Below, piece after piece: positions 8,322 to 18,042 of a stretch of DNA of 64,000 nt (position 1 is its first letter; each line of letters starts with the position of its first letter). Source of the DNA: Allomuricauda sp. M10 (GTDB lineage Bacteria; Bacteroidota; Bacteroidia; Flavobacteriales; Flavobacteriaceae). The notes below the pieces were generated by a model. It made no database searches. It was not told the DNA's origin and saw nothing but the letters and a program-made list of their open reading frames with translations. The stretch spans positions 310,001-374,000 of the forward strand of contig NZ_JAJGBN010000004.1 in NCBI RefSeq assembly GCF_020782875.1. Direction: 5' to 3'. Made by a program: the position numbers and the translations under genes.

Positions 8322-9488
8322 TTATATTTTGAAAATCTTTTTTCGCAAGTTCTTTGCCTTCGTCCTAGTCATTTTATGGAACAATCTCAATACGAATTTA
8401 TATGACAGTTGTTTAAAGTTATATTCAATATTCCTATCTAAATTGAATTTATTCGGATTTTTCTCCACTATCGCGGTATCATATAGAAAAAAATCGACAC
8501 CCTCAATAGAATTCATGATATTATCATCGTGAGGTTTTAGTGATTTACCATATGATTTTAAAATCTTATAATTCAACAATCTGCAAGACAATAAATACCT
8601 CTTTTCACTTGCCCGTCTATATCCATATAAATCAACACAAAGATCATCCTTTTTAATTTCGAGCACCTTCTCGATCAGCATGTTCTCATAAAAAGCATCG
8701 TATACGGCCTTGGATTGGTTCACAGTGGATAATACATATTCCCGTTGAAAACCTTGATCCAAAGGTACTTGGTAGATGGTACTGTCATTCCCTACATGGG
8801 TACCGGCATCGCTAAAATTGGTGGATAGCGATATCTTGGGATACATGAAATAGAAATCTTTTTCAACTAAATAAGCTATGTTATACTTTAGCCAGGATTT
8901 AGCGGACCAACTCCTCACATAAGCAGGTACATTGTTATTATGGTCAATGTCAGGGTCATTATCATACCATTCCATAAATCCAGACCACTGCTCCCTGCTC
9001 CATGCCTGACCCCAAGAAGAGGCAAATTGAAAGTACCAATTATCGAAACCATCCTGTATGGGTGAGAAATTATCGCGTGTATGTACATTCAACTGATGGT
9101 TGTACAAAGAGATTCCCCCGACCTTGGGCTCATTCTTTGAAAATTGCAGGGCCTGGTCAACAAAAAAGTAAAAATTGGGGGAAACAAAAAGATCATCCTC
9201 CAAAACAATAACCGATCCATATTCCAAACTGAGGTTCCCACATTTTAAAATGTGTTTTCTCAAGCCTAGATTTTCTTTTTGATAGATTACCTCCTTTTTC
9301 CCATGATTCCATTCATAAGCATTGGCAATGTCCAAGACTTCTTGGTTATGATCAGCCTTATCGATACTGATAAGGAGATCGATTTCCTTATTGGGATATC
9401 CCGCATTTGATAAGGATTTTAGCAATCTGGTCAAAGCTCTCGGCCTATTGTATGCTACAACAACTATTGGGGTATTCTTATCACTCAT
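8322..9488 (-). CDS. Glycosyltransferase, GNT-I/GT13-like GT-A fold
   Basis: A 388-residue protein whose N-terminal 200 residues look like a GT-A glycosyltransferase: TPIVVVAYNRPRALTRLL, LLISIDKADH, then the metal-binding VIVLEDDLFVSPNFY. These resemble bacterial relatives of N-acetylglucosaminyltransferase I rather than standard GT2. FASSWGQAWSREQW follows, probably near the acceptor site. The C-terminal 150 residues are rich in lysine and tyrosine and I do not recognise them. The ATG at 9488 overlaps the end of the acetyltransferase gene by 8 bp. It sits in the middle of the repeat-unit operon, so a role in building the glycan is likely, with unknown donor. Confidence 0.7.
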   Translation of the reverse strand: MSDKNTPIVVVAYNRPRALTRLLKSLSNAGYPNKEIDLLISIDKADHNQEVLDIANAYEWNHGKKEVIYQKENLGLRKHILKCGNLSLEYGSVIVLEDDLFVSPNFYFFVDQALQFSKNEPKVGGISLYNHQLNVHTRDNFSPIQDGFDNWYFQFASSWGQAWSREQWSGFMEWYDNDPDIDHNNNVPAYVRSWSAKSWLKYNIAYLVEKDFYFMYPKISLSTNFSDAGTHVGNDSTIYQVPLDQGFQREYVLSTVNQSKAVYDAFYENMLIEKVLEIKKDDLCVDLYGYRRASEKRYLLSCRLLNYKILKSYGKSLKPHDDNIMNSIEGVDFFLYDTAIVEKNPNKFNLDRNIEYNFKQLSYKFVLRLFHKMTRTKAKNLRKKIFKI

Positions 9489-10188
9489 GCCTTAAGATAT
9501 CCATAAAGTGTTTGATGTTTTTAAACAAATGGGCATTTTCCTTGATCCATCCCTCTGGCCTATCCCACCATTTAACTTCCATTAAAAAGGTAATTTCGTC
9601 TTCACTAAAACGTTTTTTGATGATTTTTGCCGGAACACCCCCCACAATAGTATAGGGTTCAACATCCTTTACCACAAGGGCGTTCGCCGCTATAATGGCC
9701 CCATCCCCAATCTTGATTCCATCCATTAGGGATACATTGGCTCCAATCCAGACATCGTTGCCTATTGAAATACTATAACCCCCTTCCTGCGGAGTAGCAA
9801 ACTCCTGAAAACATTGTCCCTTGGCATAGGTATAACCCACAGGGGTCTTTTCGGCAAAAAAAACAGGATGTGTGGAAACAAAGGTATCAGCGGGATGTTT
9901 ACCAAAAATACAATTTACATTGGGTCCGATGGAACAATACCTGCCTATTTTAGTTTTGGATATGCTGGCCCCATCTGCAATATAAGAGCCAAAACCAATC
10001 TTTGAAGAAACAATGGAACTATTTTTTCCAAAACCATTTTTTCCTTCACACATCACGGAAAATCCGATAAATGCATTTTTTTTATAAATTATTGCCTTTG
10101 TTCTTTTTAGGTATATTCTTCTGAAAAAAATTGCGATACCTGTCAAAAAAGAACTGGATAGCACCCATTTTTTTATTGTATTGACCAT
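9481..10188 (-). CDS. CatB-like hexapeptide-repeat O-acetyltransferase
   Basis: A 235-residue left-handed beta-helix acyltransferase of the xenobiotic/CatB type. A hydrophobic or basic N-terminal 40 residues is followed by hexapeptide repeats (IGFGSYIADGASISKTKIG, IGRYCSIGPNV). The family active-site histidine lies in FGKHPADTFVSTHP. Later repeats include IGNDVWIGANVSLMDGIKIG, and VGGVPAKIIKKRF is the usual C-terminal cap. It probably acetylates a sugar hydroxyl with acetyl-CoA during repeat-unit assembly. It is 36 bp downstream of the amidotransferase gene. Confidence 0.82.
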   Translation of the reverse strand: MVNTIKKWVLSSSFLTGIAIFFRRIYLKRTKAIIYKKNAFIGFSVMCEGKNGFGKNSSIVSSKIGFGSYIADGASISKTKIGRYCSIGPNVNCIFGKHPADTFVSTHPVFFAEKTPVGYTYAKGQCFQEFATPQEGGYSISIGNDVWIGANVSLMDGIKIGDGAIIAANALVVKDVEPYTIVGGVPAKIIKKRFSEDEITFLMEVKWWDRPEGWIKENAHLFKNIKHFMDILRHE

Positions 10189-10224
10189 GAAACCTTCCGT
10201 TACCGATGCTTATTCCGTGAAAAA

Positions 10225-12078
10225 CTAAACAACAAGAGTTTCACGTTTTAATATGGCTTTTTCCCAAATGTAGGGAGATAATTCTGTCCAACATTTCTGT
10301 GCTTCCGAGAAATTATGGTTCTCCTTATTCACAATAGCAGTAATCCTATCCTTCAATTGATGTGGATCTGTAACCAATCCCGACTGTAAAAAGGAATTGG
10401 AATTCACCGTATCCATGAACCAGTCAGACAGTTCGTTCTGCATCCAGTCCACAATGGGAGAACTGAAACCAACCTTTGATTTTCGCCAAGTAACTTCCTT
10501 GGGCAGGAACGGATCCAAGGCATCACGCACAATTCTTTTGGTATAACCATTCCCAATTTTGGTGGAATACGGCACAGAATTCAAAAAACTTACAATCCTG
10601 TGGTCCATAAAGGGCATCCGAATCTCCACGCCATTGATCATTGCATATCTATCATAATTACGCAAGAGTGTGGGCATGATATTCTCATGGAACATACTGT
10701 ATAGATATTGGGATAGATTATCCAACTTATTGAAATTTGGATGTCCATTGTCTATGGATGGCATCTTTTTACCCAAAATCTTTTTACCCGTTTTTCTTGC
10801 CATGTAATCCAAATACACCTTGAGCTTTCCTTCCCTGTCATATTGCACCTCATCCTCATTGATAGATCCCTGGTAGATGTTAAGGATATCTTTTGTATTC
10901 CTTAAGTTGAAACGGGCATCCCAAAGACTCTCCAACGTACCTTGTTGATAGCCGCTCAACAACTCATCGGCACCATGACCATCCAATGTCACAGTTACCC
11001 CGTTCCGCTTCACTGCCCCATATAACATGACCATTGGTAAAGGCGACGTGATATAAAGATCTTCGAAGAGGTAAAAATATTCTTCCAGTTTTCCCCAGTG
11101 TTCCAACGGGTCTATTTTCACGTATGTGGCTCCGATTCCCAAATGGTCCGTAACCATTTTTGCATAATGGGATTCGTCCAATGGGGTCCCTGGAAATGTG
11201 GCGACAAAGGCATGTTGCCAATCGTTGGAATAACTATTGTTGTTCTTTGCCAGATTGGCCATTGCCGCTATGGTGGCACTACTGTCCAAACCACCGCTCA
11301 AAGCCGTGCCAATGGTAACATCTGAACGCATACGAAGCTTGCATGAGTCCATAAAAAGCTCCCTGAACACCTCTACTTGTTCTTCATAAGATTTGGGAAC
11401 CTCCACCAAATGGTCCAACGTGTTCCAATACCGATAAAGTGACAACTTCCCATTTTCAAAATGTCCACTATGCCCAGCTGGAAACCGTTTGATTCCTTTG
11501 ATCAAACATTTTTCAGTGGCCTCGTAGAAAAAGACGTTCTTTTTCATCCAATTAAAATCGTCCGATACCTCAAGCCGGTCCATAAACGGGAAGATGGCCT
11601 TCATTTCGGAGGCAAAAATGAACTTACCGTCCACTTGTGCATAGAACAAGGGTTTTTTACCATATCTATCCCTGGACATGAACAATCGTTTGGTCTCTGT
11701 ATCCCAAATGGCCAAGGCCCACATACCGTTAAATTTCAATACGCATTCTTCCCCCCATTGTATGTAAGCTTTCAGCAATACCTCCGTGTCCGATGTTGAT
11801 CTGAACCTATGGCCCAAATTTTCCAATTCCTTTTGTATTTCAAGGAAATTGTAGATCTCCCCATTAAAAATGACCGCATATCTCCTGCTCTCGTGGAACA
11901 TGGGTTGATGACCGTTTTCAGAAATATCCAAAATGGAAAGCCTTCGATGTCCCAAGGATACCTCGTCATCAATATTTTCGATACCAAAACTATCTGGGCC
12001 CCTGTGGGTCAAGGTATCCAAGGCTCCTTTGAAGTGGCTATGTTCCGTAGCAGGGACTGTTCCTAAAATTCCGCACAT
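10225..12078 (-). CDS. asnB: Asparagine synthase-like glutamine amidotransferase
   Basis: A 617-residue, full-length AsnB-family protein. After removal of Met, Cys2 (MCGILG) is the glutaminase nucleophile. The N-terminal domain shows HRGPDS, SLGHRRLSILD and FNGEIYNF. The C-terminal synthetase domain has the ATP pyrophosphatase loop ALSGGLDSSATIAAM near residue 260. Copies embedded in polysaccharide loci (WbpS-like) are thought to amidate sugar uronic acids instead of aspartate. With a UDP-ManNAcA pathway in the same operon, amidation of ManNAcA is a reasonable inference. Ordinary asparagine synthesis is the alternative. The start ATG must be the one before Cys. Confidence 0.85.
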   Translation of the reverse strand: MCGILGTVPATEHSHFKGALDTLTHRGPDSFGIENIDDEVSLGHRRLSILDISENGHQPMFHESRRYAVIFNGEIYNFLEIQKELENLGHRFRSTSDTEVLLKAYIQWGEECVLKFNGMWALAIWDTETKRLFMSRDRYGKKPLFYAQVDGKFIFASEMKAIFPFMDRLEVSDDFNWMKKNVFFYEATEKCLIKGIKRFPAGHSGHFENGKLSLYRYWNTLDHLVEVPKSYEEQVEVFRELFMDSCKLRMRSDVTIGTALSGGLDSSATIAAMANLAKNNNSYSNDWQHAFVATFPGTPLDESHYAKMVTDHLGIGATYVKIDPLEHWGKLEEYFYLFEDLYITSPLPMVMLYGAVKRNGVTVTLDGHGADELLSGYQQGTLESLWDARFNLRNTKDILNIYQGSINEDEVQYDREGKLKVYLDYMARKTGKKILGKKMPSIDNGHPNFNKLDNLSQYLYSMFHENIMPTLLRNYDRYAMINGVEIRMPFMDHRIVSFLNSVPYSTKIGNGYTKRIVRDALDPFLPKEVTWRKSKVGFSSPIVDWMQNELSDWFMDTVNSNSFLQSGLVTDPHQLKDRITAIVNKENHNFSEAQKCWTELSPYIWEKAILKRETLVV

Positions 12079-12127
12079 TTTGCTTTAGGTTTATTCTTGT
12101 TGGTTGATTTACTAATTCTATACCTAA

Positions 12128-12144
12128 CCCAATATTGTATTGGG
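12128..12144. repeat. Short perfect inverted repeat between flippase and asnB-like genes
   Basis: CCCAATA-TTG-TATTGGG, a 7-bp perfect inverted repeat with a 3-base centre, in the 120-bp gap between the end of the flippase gene and the start of the amidotransferase gene. There is no T-run after it on either strand, so it is not a standard terminator. It could be an operator or an mRNA hairpin. Function unknown. Confidence 0.3.
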
Positions 12145-12198
12145 ATATTAAATTCAATGCTATTACACATTATAGATCGATCTGCCCAAGTTTCTTTC

Positions 12199-13524
12199 CT
12201 ATAACAACTTTCTGTCCTTGAAAATTTGGACAAAAAGCAGGGCCCTGACCATCATAAAAAAGGAATTTCTGGTTTTTTTGAAAAATACAGGTGCCAAAAC
12301 CGAGGCAATAAACTGTGAAATCAATGTAGCGTACGCGGCGCCTATTATACCATAGGTGGGAATCATGGCAATATTCAATAGAATATTGGCCATCATACCC
12401 ATTCCCAAACAAATGATATTATAGGCCTGAATATTTTCGCTGATGAACCACTTTTGGTTTGCAACACCCAAAAATACAAACACGCTTCCCAGTATATGGA
12501 TGTTCAACACCATTGCAGATTCTATAAACTCACTTCCATATAGGATCTGTATCATCCAAGAACTGAACAATAGGACGGGCAATATGATCACCACTCCCAA
12601 AACCACCATAAGGTTGTACAAACGTTGCAATCTGTCCATATACAGGTTGTCATCCTTTAGTTTCGCATTAATGATTGCCGGAAACAAAGAGCTGCAAATG
12701 ATGGTGGGGATAAAGTACCATGCCTCGCTTAACCGCACCGCCGCAGAGTATATACCGACTTCACTGTTGCCAAGAAACTCCTTGATCATCACTTGATCGA
12801 TCTTCATATAAATGGATACTATGATACCACTGAGAATCAAAGGCCAGGCATCCTTGAGCAATACTCTCGATACGGACCATGAAAACCTCCATGTAAACAG
12901 GGAATGCCCCATCTTTTTATAGTACCAAATTTGTCCAACTGCCAAAAAAACCACATCGAACGCCAGTGTGTAGACAAAATAGATCAATGAGTATTCAAAT
13001 ACTATTAAATAAATCTTGATCAATGCCGAGATAATCACCCCAACCAACCCGGTAAGGGCAAAGTACTTGCTCTTCACCACACTATGAAAGTAGGAAGAAA
13101 TGATAGTGAAACTGTTGATGAAGGTCAATAGTCCCAAAATCACAATGATCTTATTGGTCAGCGGCTCATCGTTGTTCACATAGATACTGATAGCAATTAT
13201 GACCATTATTATCGTTGACCCCAAAGTCTGAAGTCCAAAAGATGACCCCATGATCACATTGTGGTCGTCTTGGGATTTTACCAATTCCCTAATAATGATA
13301 TCGTTAAGTCCCAATGAAGACAAGGCTGCAAAAATCCCAACAAAACTCTGGGCGTAACTTAAAATCCCGAATTCAGTCGGGCCCAAGTACCTTGTTACCC
13401 ATACCCCAACACTTAGCGCGATCAAAAGTCGAATGACCTTCTCCGCCATTAGCCATGATGTATTTTTCAGGTATCTGGTAAAACCTGAATTGTTTTCTAA
13501 ATATGTTGTTAGCTTACCTATCAA
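12199..13524 (-). CDS. wzx: Polysaccharide flippase (Wzx-like, MOP superfamily)
   Basis: A 441-residue membrane protein with about twelve hydrophobic segments. The N-terminal NTSWLMAEKVIRLLIALSVG followed by GVWVTRYLGPTEFGILSYAQS is the classic opening of Wzx/RfbX flippases. It would move the undecaprenyl-linked repeat unit to the periplasmic face for polymerisation by the Wzy-like protein. The start is TTG at 13524; no in-frame ATG exists before codon 26, which lies inside the conserved N-terminus. It follows fcl after 40 bp. Confidence 0.85.
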   Translation of the reverse strand: MIGKLTTYLENNSGFTRYLKNTSWLMAEKVIRLLIALSVGVWVTRYLGPTEFGILSYAQSFVGIFAALSSLGLNDIIIRELVKSQDDHNVIMGSSFGLQTLGSTIIMVIIAISIYVNNDEPLTNKIIVILGLLTFINSFTIISSYFHSVVKSKYFALTGLVGVIISALIKIYLIVFEYSLIYFVYTLAFDVVFLAVGQIWYYKKMGHSLFTWRFSWSVSRVLLKDAWPLILSGIIVSIYMKIDQVMIKEFLGNSEVGIYSAAVRLSEAWYFIPTIICSSLFPAIINAKLKDDNLYMDRLQRLYNLMVVLGVVIILPVLLFSSWMIQILYGSEFIESAMVLNIHILGSVFVFLGVANQKWFISENIQAYNIICLGMGMMANILLNIAMIPTYGIIGAAYATLISQFIASVLAPVFFKKTRNSFFMMVRALLFVQIFKDRKLL

Positions 13525-13564
13525 TGGTGGTTGGTGTTAATCATCGTTATGGGGCCATGTTCAA

Positions 13565-14653
13565 TCAAGAGCCCAGATAATATTGATACATCAGATGCAA
13601 TCCTTGGGCGATATCCACTTTGTGTTTCCAACCCAGGTCGTTGAGTTTGGTAACGTCGGTGCGCTTTACCATGGTACCATCAGGTTTATCCGCATTGTAT
13701 TGAAACACACCTTTGAAACCGATGTGTACCTTAATTTGTTCTGCAAGATCAGCAATGGAAATATCAATACCGGTTCCTATGTTGATATGGGTATTTCTAA
13801 TTTCAATATCCTCATTTTTATAAGTGTCCTTAAAGTCCCTGTTTTCCATAATGAACACACAGGCATCTGCCATATCTTCGGACCAGAGGAACTCCCGTTT
13901 TGGCTTTCCACTCCCCCAAATCTCAACCGACACCTTTCCTGCTTCTGTCTTTACCAAACCATATTTTTTGAGAATCTGTAACTTTCGGTCCATTTGGTCA
14001 TCTCCGGCAACCCCCTCTATGGGAAGACGGTTCAAATCCTTATCAATGGTGTCCCAGTCATTATTTTCCAATGCCTTTCCTAAATGCACTTTTCTGATAA
14101 GGGCTGGCAAAACATGGGACTTTTCAAGATTGAAATTATCGTTGGGTCCATACAGATTGGTAGGCATCACCGATATGAAATTTGTTCCATATTGAAGGTT
14201 ATAGCTCTCGCACAGTTTGATCCCTGCAATTTTTGCAATGGCATAGGGCTCATTGGTATACTCCAAAGTGTCCGTAAGAAGGTATTCCTCTTTCATGGGT
14301 TGTGGACAATTTTTGGGATAAATGCAGGTGCTTCCCAAAAACAAAAGCTTTTTAACACCCTGTAGATAACTTTGATGAACAATGTTGTTCTGTATCATCA
14401 AATTATCATAGATGAACTCGGCCCTGTATGTATTATTGGCCACAATACCCCCAACCTTTGCCGCGGCCAAAAAAACGTATTCCGGTTTTTCCTGAGCGAA
14501 GAACTCCGCTACGGCAGTACTGTTGGTCAGATCCAATTCCGAATGTGTCCTGGTGACTATGTTTTGATATCCTCTGCCCTTCAAGTTCTTGACCAGGGCA
14601 CTACCGACCAATCCTCGGTGACCGGCGACATAAATTTTAGCCTCCAATTCCAT
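13565..14653 (-). CDS. fcl: GDP-L-fucose synthase
   Basis: This enzyme (about 362 residues) epimerises and reduces GDP-4-keto-6-deoxy-mannose to GDP-L-fucose with NADPH. Family marks are IYVAGHRGLVGSALVKNL, AAAKVGGIVANNTYRAEF, GSTCIYPKNCPQPMKEEYL and the catalytic NEPYAIAKIAGIKLCE (YxxxK). It is longer than the E. coli enzyme (about 321) because of an insertion around residues 195-235 (QMDRKLQILKKYGLV) before the IWGSGKPKREFLWSEDMA segment; from general knowledge such an insertion is common in Bacteroidota. The frame is open from TTG at 14662, but ATG at 14653 lies one base after the gmd stop and is the better start. It forms a two-gene module with gmd. Confidence 0.93.
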   Translation of the reverse strand: MELEAKIYVAGHRGLVGSALVKNLKGRGYQNIVTRTHSELDLTNSTAVAEFFAQEKPEYVFLAAAKVGGIVANNTYRAEFIYDNLMIQNNIVHQSYLQGVKKLLFLGSTCIYPKNCPQPMKEEYLLTDTLEYTNEPYAIAKIAGIKLCESYNLQYGTNFISVMPTNLYGPNDNFNLEKSHVLPALIRKVHLGKALENNDWDTIDKDLNRLPIEGVAGDDQMDRKLQILKKYGLVKTEAGKVSVEIWGSGKPKREFLWSEDMADACVFIMENRDFKDTYKNEDIEIRNTHINIGTGIDISIADLAEQIKVHIGFKGVFQYNADKPDGTMVKRTDVTKLNDLGWKHKVDIAQGLHLMYQYYLGS

Positions 14654-14654
14654 T

Positions 14655-15770
14655 CTATTCAAAATAGTTTAGAATGCGATATCCACCATCCTTAAGGTAT
14701 TGTTCCTTTTGCATAAGTTTTATATCGCTCTGCATCATATCCTTCACCAAATCTTTCAGGTCATATTCTGGAACCCAGCCTAATTTGGTCTTTGCCTTGG
14801 TTGGGTCACCTATCAATAGGTCCACTTCCGTAGGTCTAAAATATTTAGGGTCCACAGCGAGTACTTCCTTGCCAATCTCCAATTGGAATTTGGGATCATG
14901 ACATGCCTTCACATAGGCTTTCTCATCCACCCCTTTTCCTTTAAATTCCAGTTCAATTCCCACTTCGTTAAAGCTCATTCGCACAAATTCCCTTACCGGG
15001 GTGGTCTTTCCTGTGGCAATGACCCAATCCTCAGGTTCATCCGCCTGTAGGATCATCCACATCATACGTATATAGTCTTTGGCATGTCCCCAATCCCGTT
15101 GGGCATCCAAATTGCCTAAAAAGAATTTATCCTGCAGCCCAAGTGCTATCCGTGATGTGGCCCTTGTTATCTTTCTTGTCACAAAAGTTTCTCCACGAAT
15201 GGGAGACTCATGGTTGAACAGTATTCCATTGCAGGCGTACATGTTATAGGCTTCCCTATAATTTACGGTTATCCAATAAGCGTACATTTTAGCCACGGCA
15301 TAGGGACTTCTTGGATAAAAAGGGGTTGTTTCACTTTGGGGCACTTCTTGCACTTTTCCATACAATTCTGAGGTAGATGCCTGATAGATCCTAGTTTTGT
15401 CCCCAAGACCCAGTAATCTTACCGCATCCAAAATCCTCAATGTACCTAGTCCATCCGCATTTCCAGTATACTCTGGAGTTTCAAAACTCACATGCACGTG
15501 GCTCATGGCCGCCAAGTTATAAATCTCATCTGGTTGTATTTCCTGAATGAGGCGTATCAGATTGGTACTATCTGTCATATCCCCGTAATGAAGAATGAAG
15601 TTTCGGTTCTCCACATGTGGGTCTTGGTAGAGGTGATCAATACGGTCTGTGTTAAAAAGGGATGATCTTCTTTTTAGTCCATGGACTTCATAACCTTTTT
15701 TTAAAAGAAATTCACTAAGGTAAGCTCCATCCTGTCCGGTCACCCCGGTAATCAATGCTTTTTTTGCCAC
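14655..15770 (-). CDS. gmd: GDP-mannose 4,6-dehydratase
   Basis: This 371-residue short-chain dehydrogenase converts GDP-D-mannose to GDP-4-keto-6-deoxy-D-mannose, the first committed step to GDP-L-fucose. It shows [56 protein letters not shown] and the YxxxK motif in [17 protein letters not shown], then [19 protein letters not shown], all diagnostic for Gmd. The start is GTG at 15770-15768. It is the first gene of the long minus-strand polysaccharide operon, with 170 bp upstream before the beta-helix lipoprotein gene, whose terminator hairpin lies in that gap. No strict promoter motif was recognised there. Confidence 0.95.
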   Translation of the reverse strand: MAKKALITGVTGQDGAYLSEFLLKKGYEVHGLKRRSSLFNTDRIDHLYQDPHVENRNFILHYGDMTDSTNLIRLIQEIQPDEIYNLAAMSHVHVSFETPEYTGNADGLGTLRILDAVRLLGLGDKTRIYQASTSELYGKVQEVPQSETTPFYPRSPYAVAKMYAYWITVNYREAYNMYACNGILFNHESPIRGETFVTRKITRATSRIALGLQDKFFLGNLDAQRDWGHAKDYIRMMWMILQADEPEDWVIATGKTTPVREFVRMSFNEVGIELEFKGKGVDEKAYVKACHDPKFQLEIGKEVLAVDPKYFRPTEVDLLIGDPTKAKTKLGWVPEYDLKDLVKDMMQSDIKLMQKEQYLKDGGYRILNYFE

Positions 15771-15891
15771 GAGTTTTTAAATTTTACAACAAAGATGTGT
15801 ATTAAACAGAATATAGCAAGTAATATTATATGAAATGCCACTTTTTCTGGATAGGAAACCATATATGGAACAAATGGAGGAATGACATAAA

Positions 15892-15918
15892 TAAAAAGGG
15901 GGCATAGCCCCCTTTTGT
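15892..15918 (-). terminator. Rho-independent terminator of the beta-helix lipoprotein gene
   Basis: On the minus strand the sequence forms AAAAGGGGGC-TAT-GCCCCCTTTT followed by TATTT, a strong ten-base-pair stem with a 3-base loop and a U-rich tail. It is about 25 bp after the stop codon of the beta-helix lipoprotein gene and upstream of gmd. It should separate the lipoprotein transcript from the gmd-led operon. Confidence 0.8.
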
Positions 15919-15940
15919 TATTGTTGATAAGTGATCAAAA

Positions 15941-17971
15941 TCATTCGATTGTTATGGGATTGCCACTGGCGTCTGTGCTATTAACGATTTCCACTGAGGA
16001 GGCACTCCCCATTACCAATAAGGCATTGGTACCACTTGCACCGGACAGACTACAGTTTTTTATGACGTTATTGTTGAAATTGCCCCTAAGATATCCAAAA
16101 GGTCTGGCGGACTCTCCTTGGGAATAGTTAACGGTTACATTTTCTAAAGTAACGCCAACCACATCTACCCCATTACTGGCCAAAACACCATTGATTCCAT
16201 TGGGAGAGGACATATCCACATTAATGTCATTATTTGTAAAATCTATGTAGCCATGGGTACCACTATTTTTTGAAAACCTGAGTGCAGCTACATCGATACC
16301 CTGTGTTGATGTAAAATTGAAGGTGTTCCCATCAACCTTTATTGGTTCATTGTTTACTGGAGCATACTCGTTCATAGTATTCACATAACAATTGTTAAAG
16401 ATGTTATTGGACACTTGAATATTTTTCAAAGCCCCACTGTAAGTACTAGTGTTCGAACCCAAACGAACACCACCATAGTTTCCGACACTTTCCATAGTAA
16501 TGACATTATTTGTGATGATGGCATCATCCACTTCGGTCATGGAAAGTAAATAATAATGGGCATCATGTCCGGGAACGGTTCGGATCACATTGTCATGAAC
16601 CCTTATATTCTGAATCAGATTACTACCCTGGGTACTAAAAAAGTCAATCATTGACCCCATTTGCTGTGGAGAAACGAACAATGATTCAGGAATTTCCTCA
16701 AAATAACTGTTCTTGATTTCCACGTTGGACACACAGGCTTTTATAGCTCTTCTGGTACAATACCTATAATCTTCGTTATCAAAGGTGAATGAACTACTAT
16801 GATCTAGGGATCCTCCGCTTTGTATTGCGTAAAAGGCCTCGGCATCGTCTCCAATAATATTGGTTACTTTATTGTTTTTATGGACAACCGAAAATGGATC
16901 CCCATAATTGATTCCTGAAATGGTGTACCACCATCCTTTGGAAATACCGGCCGGGGCATTGTTATAATTTCCATCTCCTTGGGCCACCACTTTATCGATT
17001 ACACAATCGGAAAATTCCCCGTATTTAAATCCGGATGAGGTAGCATCTATAGTAAAACGAAACGCAACGGCGCGATAGGTTGAGGACGCATACAGATTAT
17101 GCACGTATAACTTGTTGAACCTATAGTAATTTTGACCGTGTAGATAAAACAGCCTACCATATGTATCGGTACCGTCAAACTCACCATTGTAAATATTGGG
17201 GGAAAGATTGGTGATTTCAAAAACGGCATCCACAGAAACCTGTCCGGTATTGAAACTGGCTGCACTTGTAATTTTCACTACCGCTCCATTCATGTTCCAG
17301 TCCAAGGTTCCTGATCTCCTGTAATAGGATGGTTTGTTCTTAACATAAGAGCCTCCTTCAGATCCAACCGCCAAGGAACAATTGTTTATCAAGGCGTCAA
17401 TAGCATCGGTATCATCACCAGAGTCCCCTGAAACCGCTCCAAAGGTTTCTGGACTTATTCTGGAGCTTTCATAAATACCACTAAATGTAACACTGGGAGC
17501 AAAAGCCTGTTTGTTGGTATTTTCAATATAGGCTCCATTAAGATTGATATTGGAACCTGTTATAACCCCTCCTGCGGGTTCAATGGTCTGCCCAGCAGCG
17601 AAAGTACACCCATTACATTCAAAAGAATTTGAAATCACGGCCTTAAAGTTCGCATGTGCAGGATCAGAAACATCCGCAGATGATGTTGGGGTATATGTCC
17701 CTTCTATTTTATTTGTATTCTCGGGATTGTCAGGGGTATCAATTGTGAAATCGATTCCCGATCCCGAATCCGTACCTGAGTTCCCGTCAGTATTTCCATC
17801 GGTGCCGTCAGGATCAGTTTGGCCATCAGTATCCCCTGGATCTACAACTTCTTCATCCGGATTAAGGACGTACTCGTCAAATAGATCGCTATCTTTGCTG
17901 CATGAAGTAAAAAAAACAAGGAAAAGGGCCAATACCATCATTTTAAGTAGGTGGGGTTGAAAGATTTTCAT
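15941..17971 (-). CDS. Secreted lipoprotein with right-handed parallel beta-helix
   Basis: A 676-residue protein. The N-terminus is a lipoprotein signal peptide ending VFFTSCSKD (Cys near residue 24). Residues about 36-80 are a low-complexity Asp/Gly/Thr/Asn-rich spacer. A pectate-lyase-like beta-helix follows, seen as many short repeats of the IxNNxI type (IRVHDNVIRTV, AIITNNVITMES, IQVSNNIFNNC, FTNNDINVDM). TFGAVSGDSGDDTDAIDALI is typical of the N-cap of such folds in polysaccharide lyases, epimerases and phage tailspikes. It is probably anchored to a cell-envelope membrane and could bind, cut or epimerise polysaccharide; no catalytic residues can be assigned. It has its own terminator and stands between the repeat-unit operon and the initiating transferase gene. 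Confidence 0.75.
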   Translation of the reverse strand: MKIFQPHLLKMMVLALFLVFFTSCSKDSDLFDEYVLNPDEEVVDPGDTDGQTDPDGTDGNTDGNSGTDSGSGIDFTIDTPDNPENTNKIEGTYTPTSSADVSDPAHANFKAVISNSFECNGCTFAAGQTIEPAGGVITGSNINLNGAYIENTNKQAFAPSVTFSGIYESSRISPETFGAVSGDSGDDTDAIDALINNCSLAVGSEGGSYVKNKPSYYRRSGTLDWNMNGAVVKITSAASFNTGQVSVDAVFEITNLSPNIYNGEFDGTDTYGRLFYLHGQNYYRFNKLYVHNLYASSTYRAVAFRFTIDATSSGFKYGEFSDCVIDKVVAQGDGNYNNAPAGISKGWWYTISGINYGDPFSVVHKNNKVTNIIGDDAEAFYAIQSGGSLDHSSSFTFDNEDYRYCTRRAIKACVSNVEIKNSYFEEIPESLFVSPQQMGSMIDFFSTQGSNLIQNIRVHDNVIRTVPGHDAHYYLLSMTEVDDAIITNNVITMESVGNYGGVRLGSNTSTYSGALKNIQVSNNIFNNCYVNTMNEYAPVNNEPIKVDGNTFNFTSTQGIDVAALRFSKNSGTHGYIDFTNNDINVDMSSPNGINGVLASNGVDVVGVTLENVTVNYSQGESARPFGYLRGNFNNNVIKNCSLSGASGTNALLVMGSASSVEIVNSTDASGNPITIE

Positions 17972-18042
17972 TGGCGATTAAAATTTTTGATGTTTTAAAA
18001 TTAGTGTATACTCAAAGTAAAATCGTCCAAAAACCATTTTTT

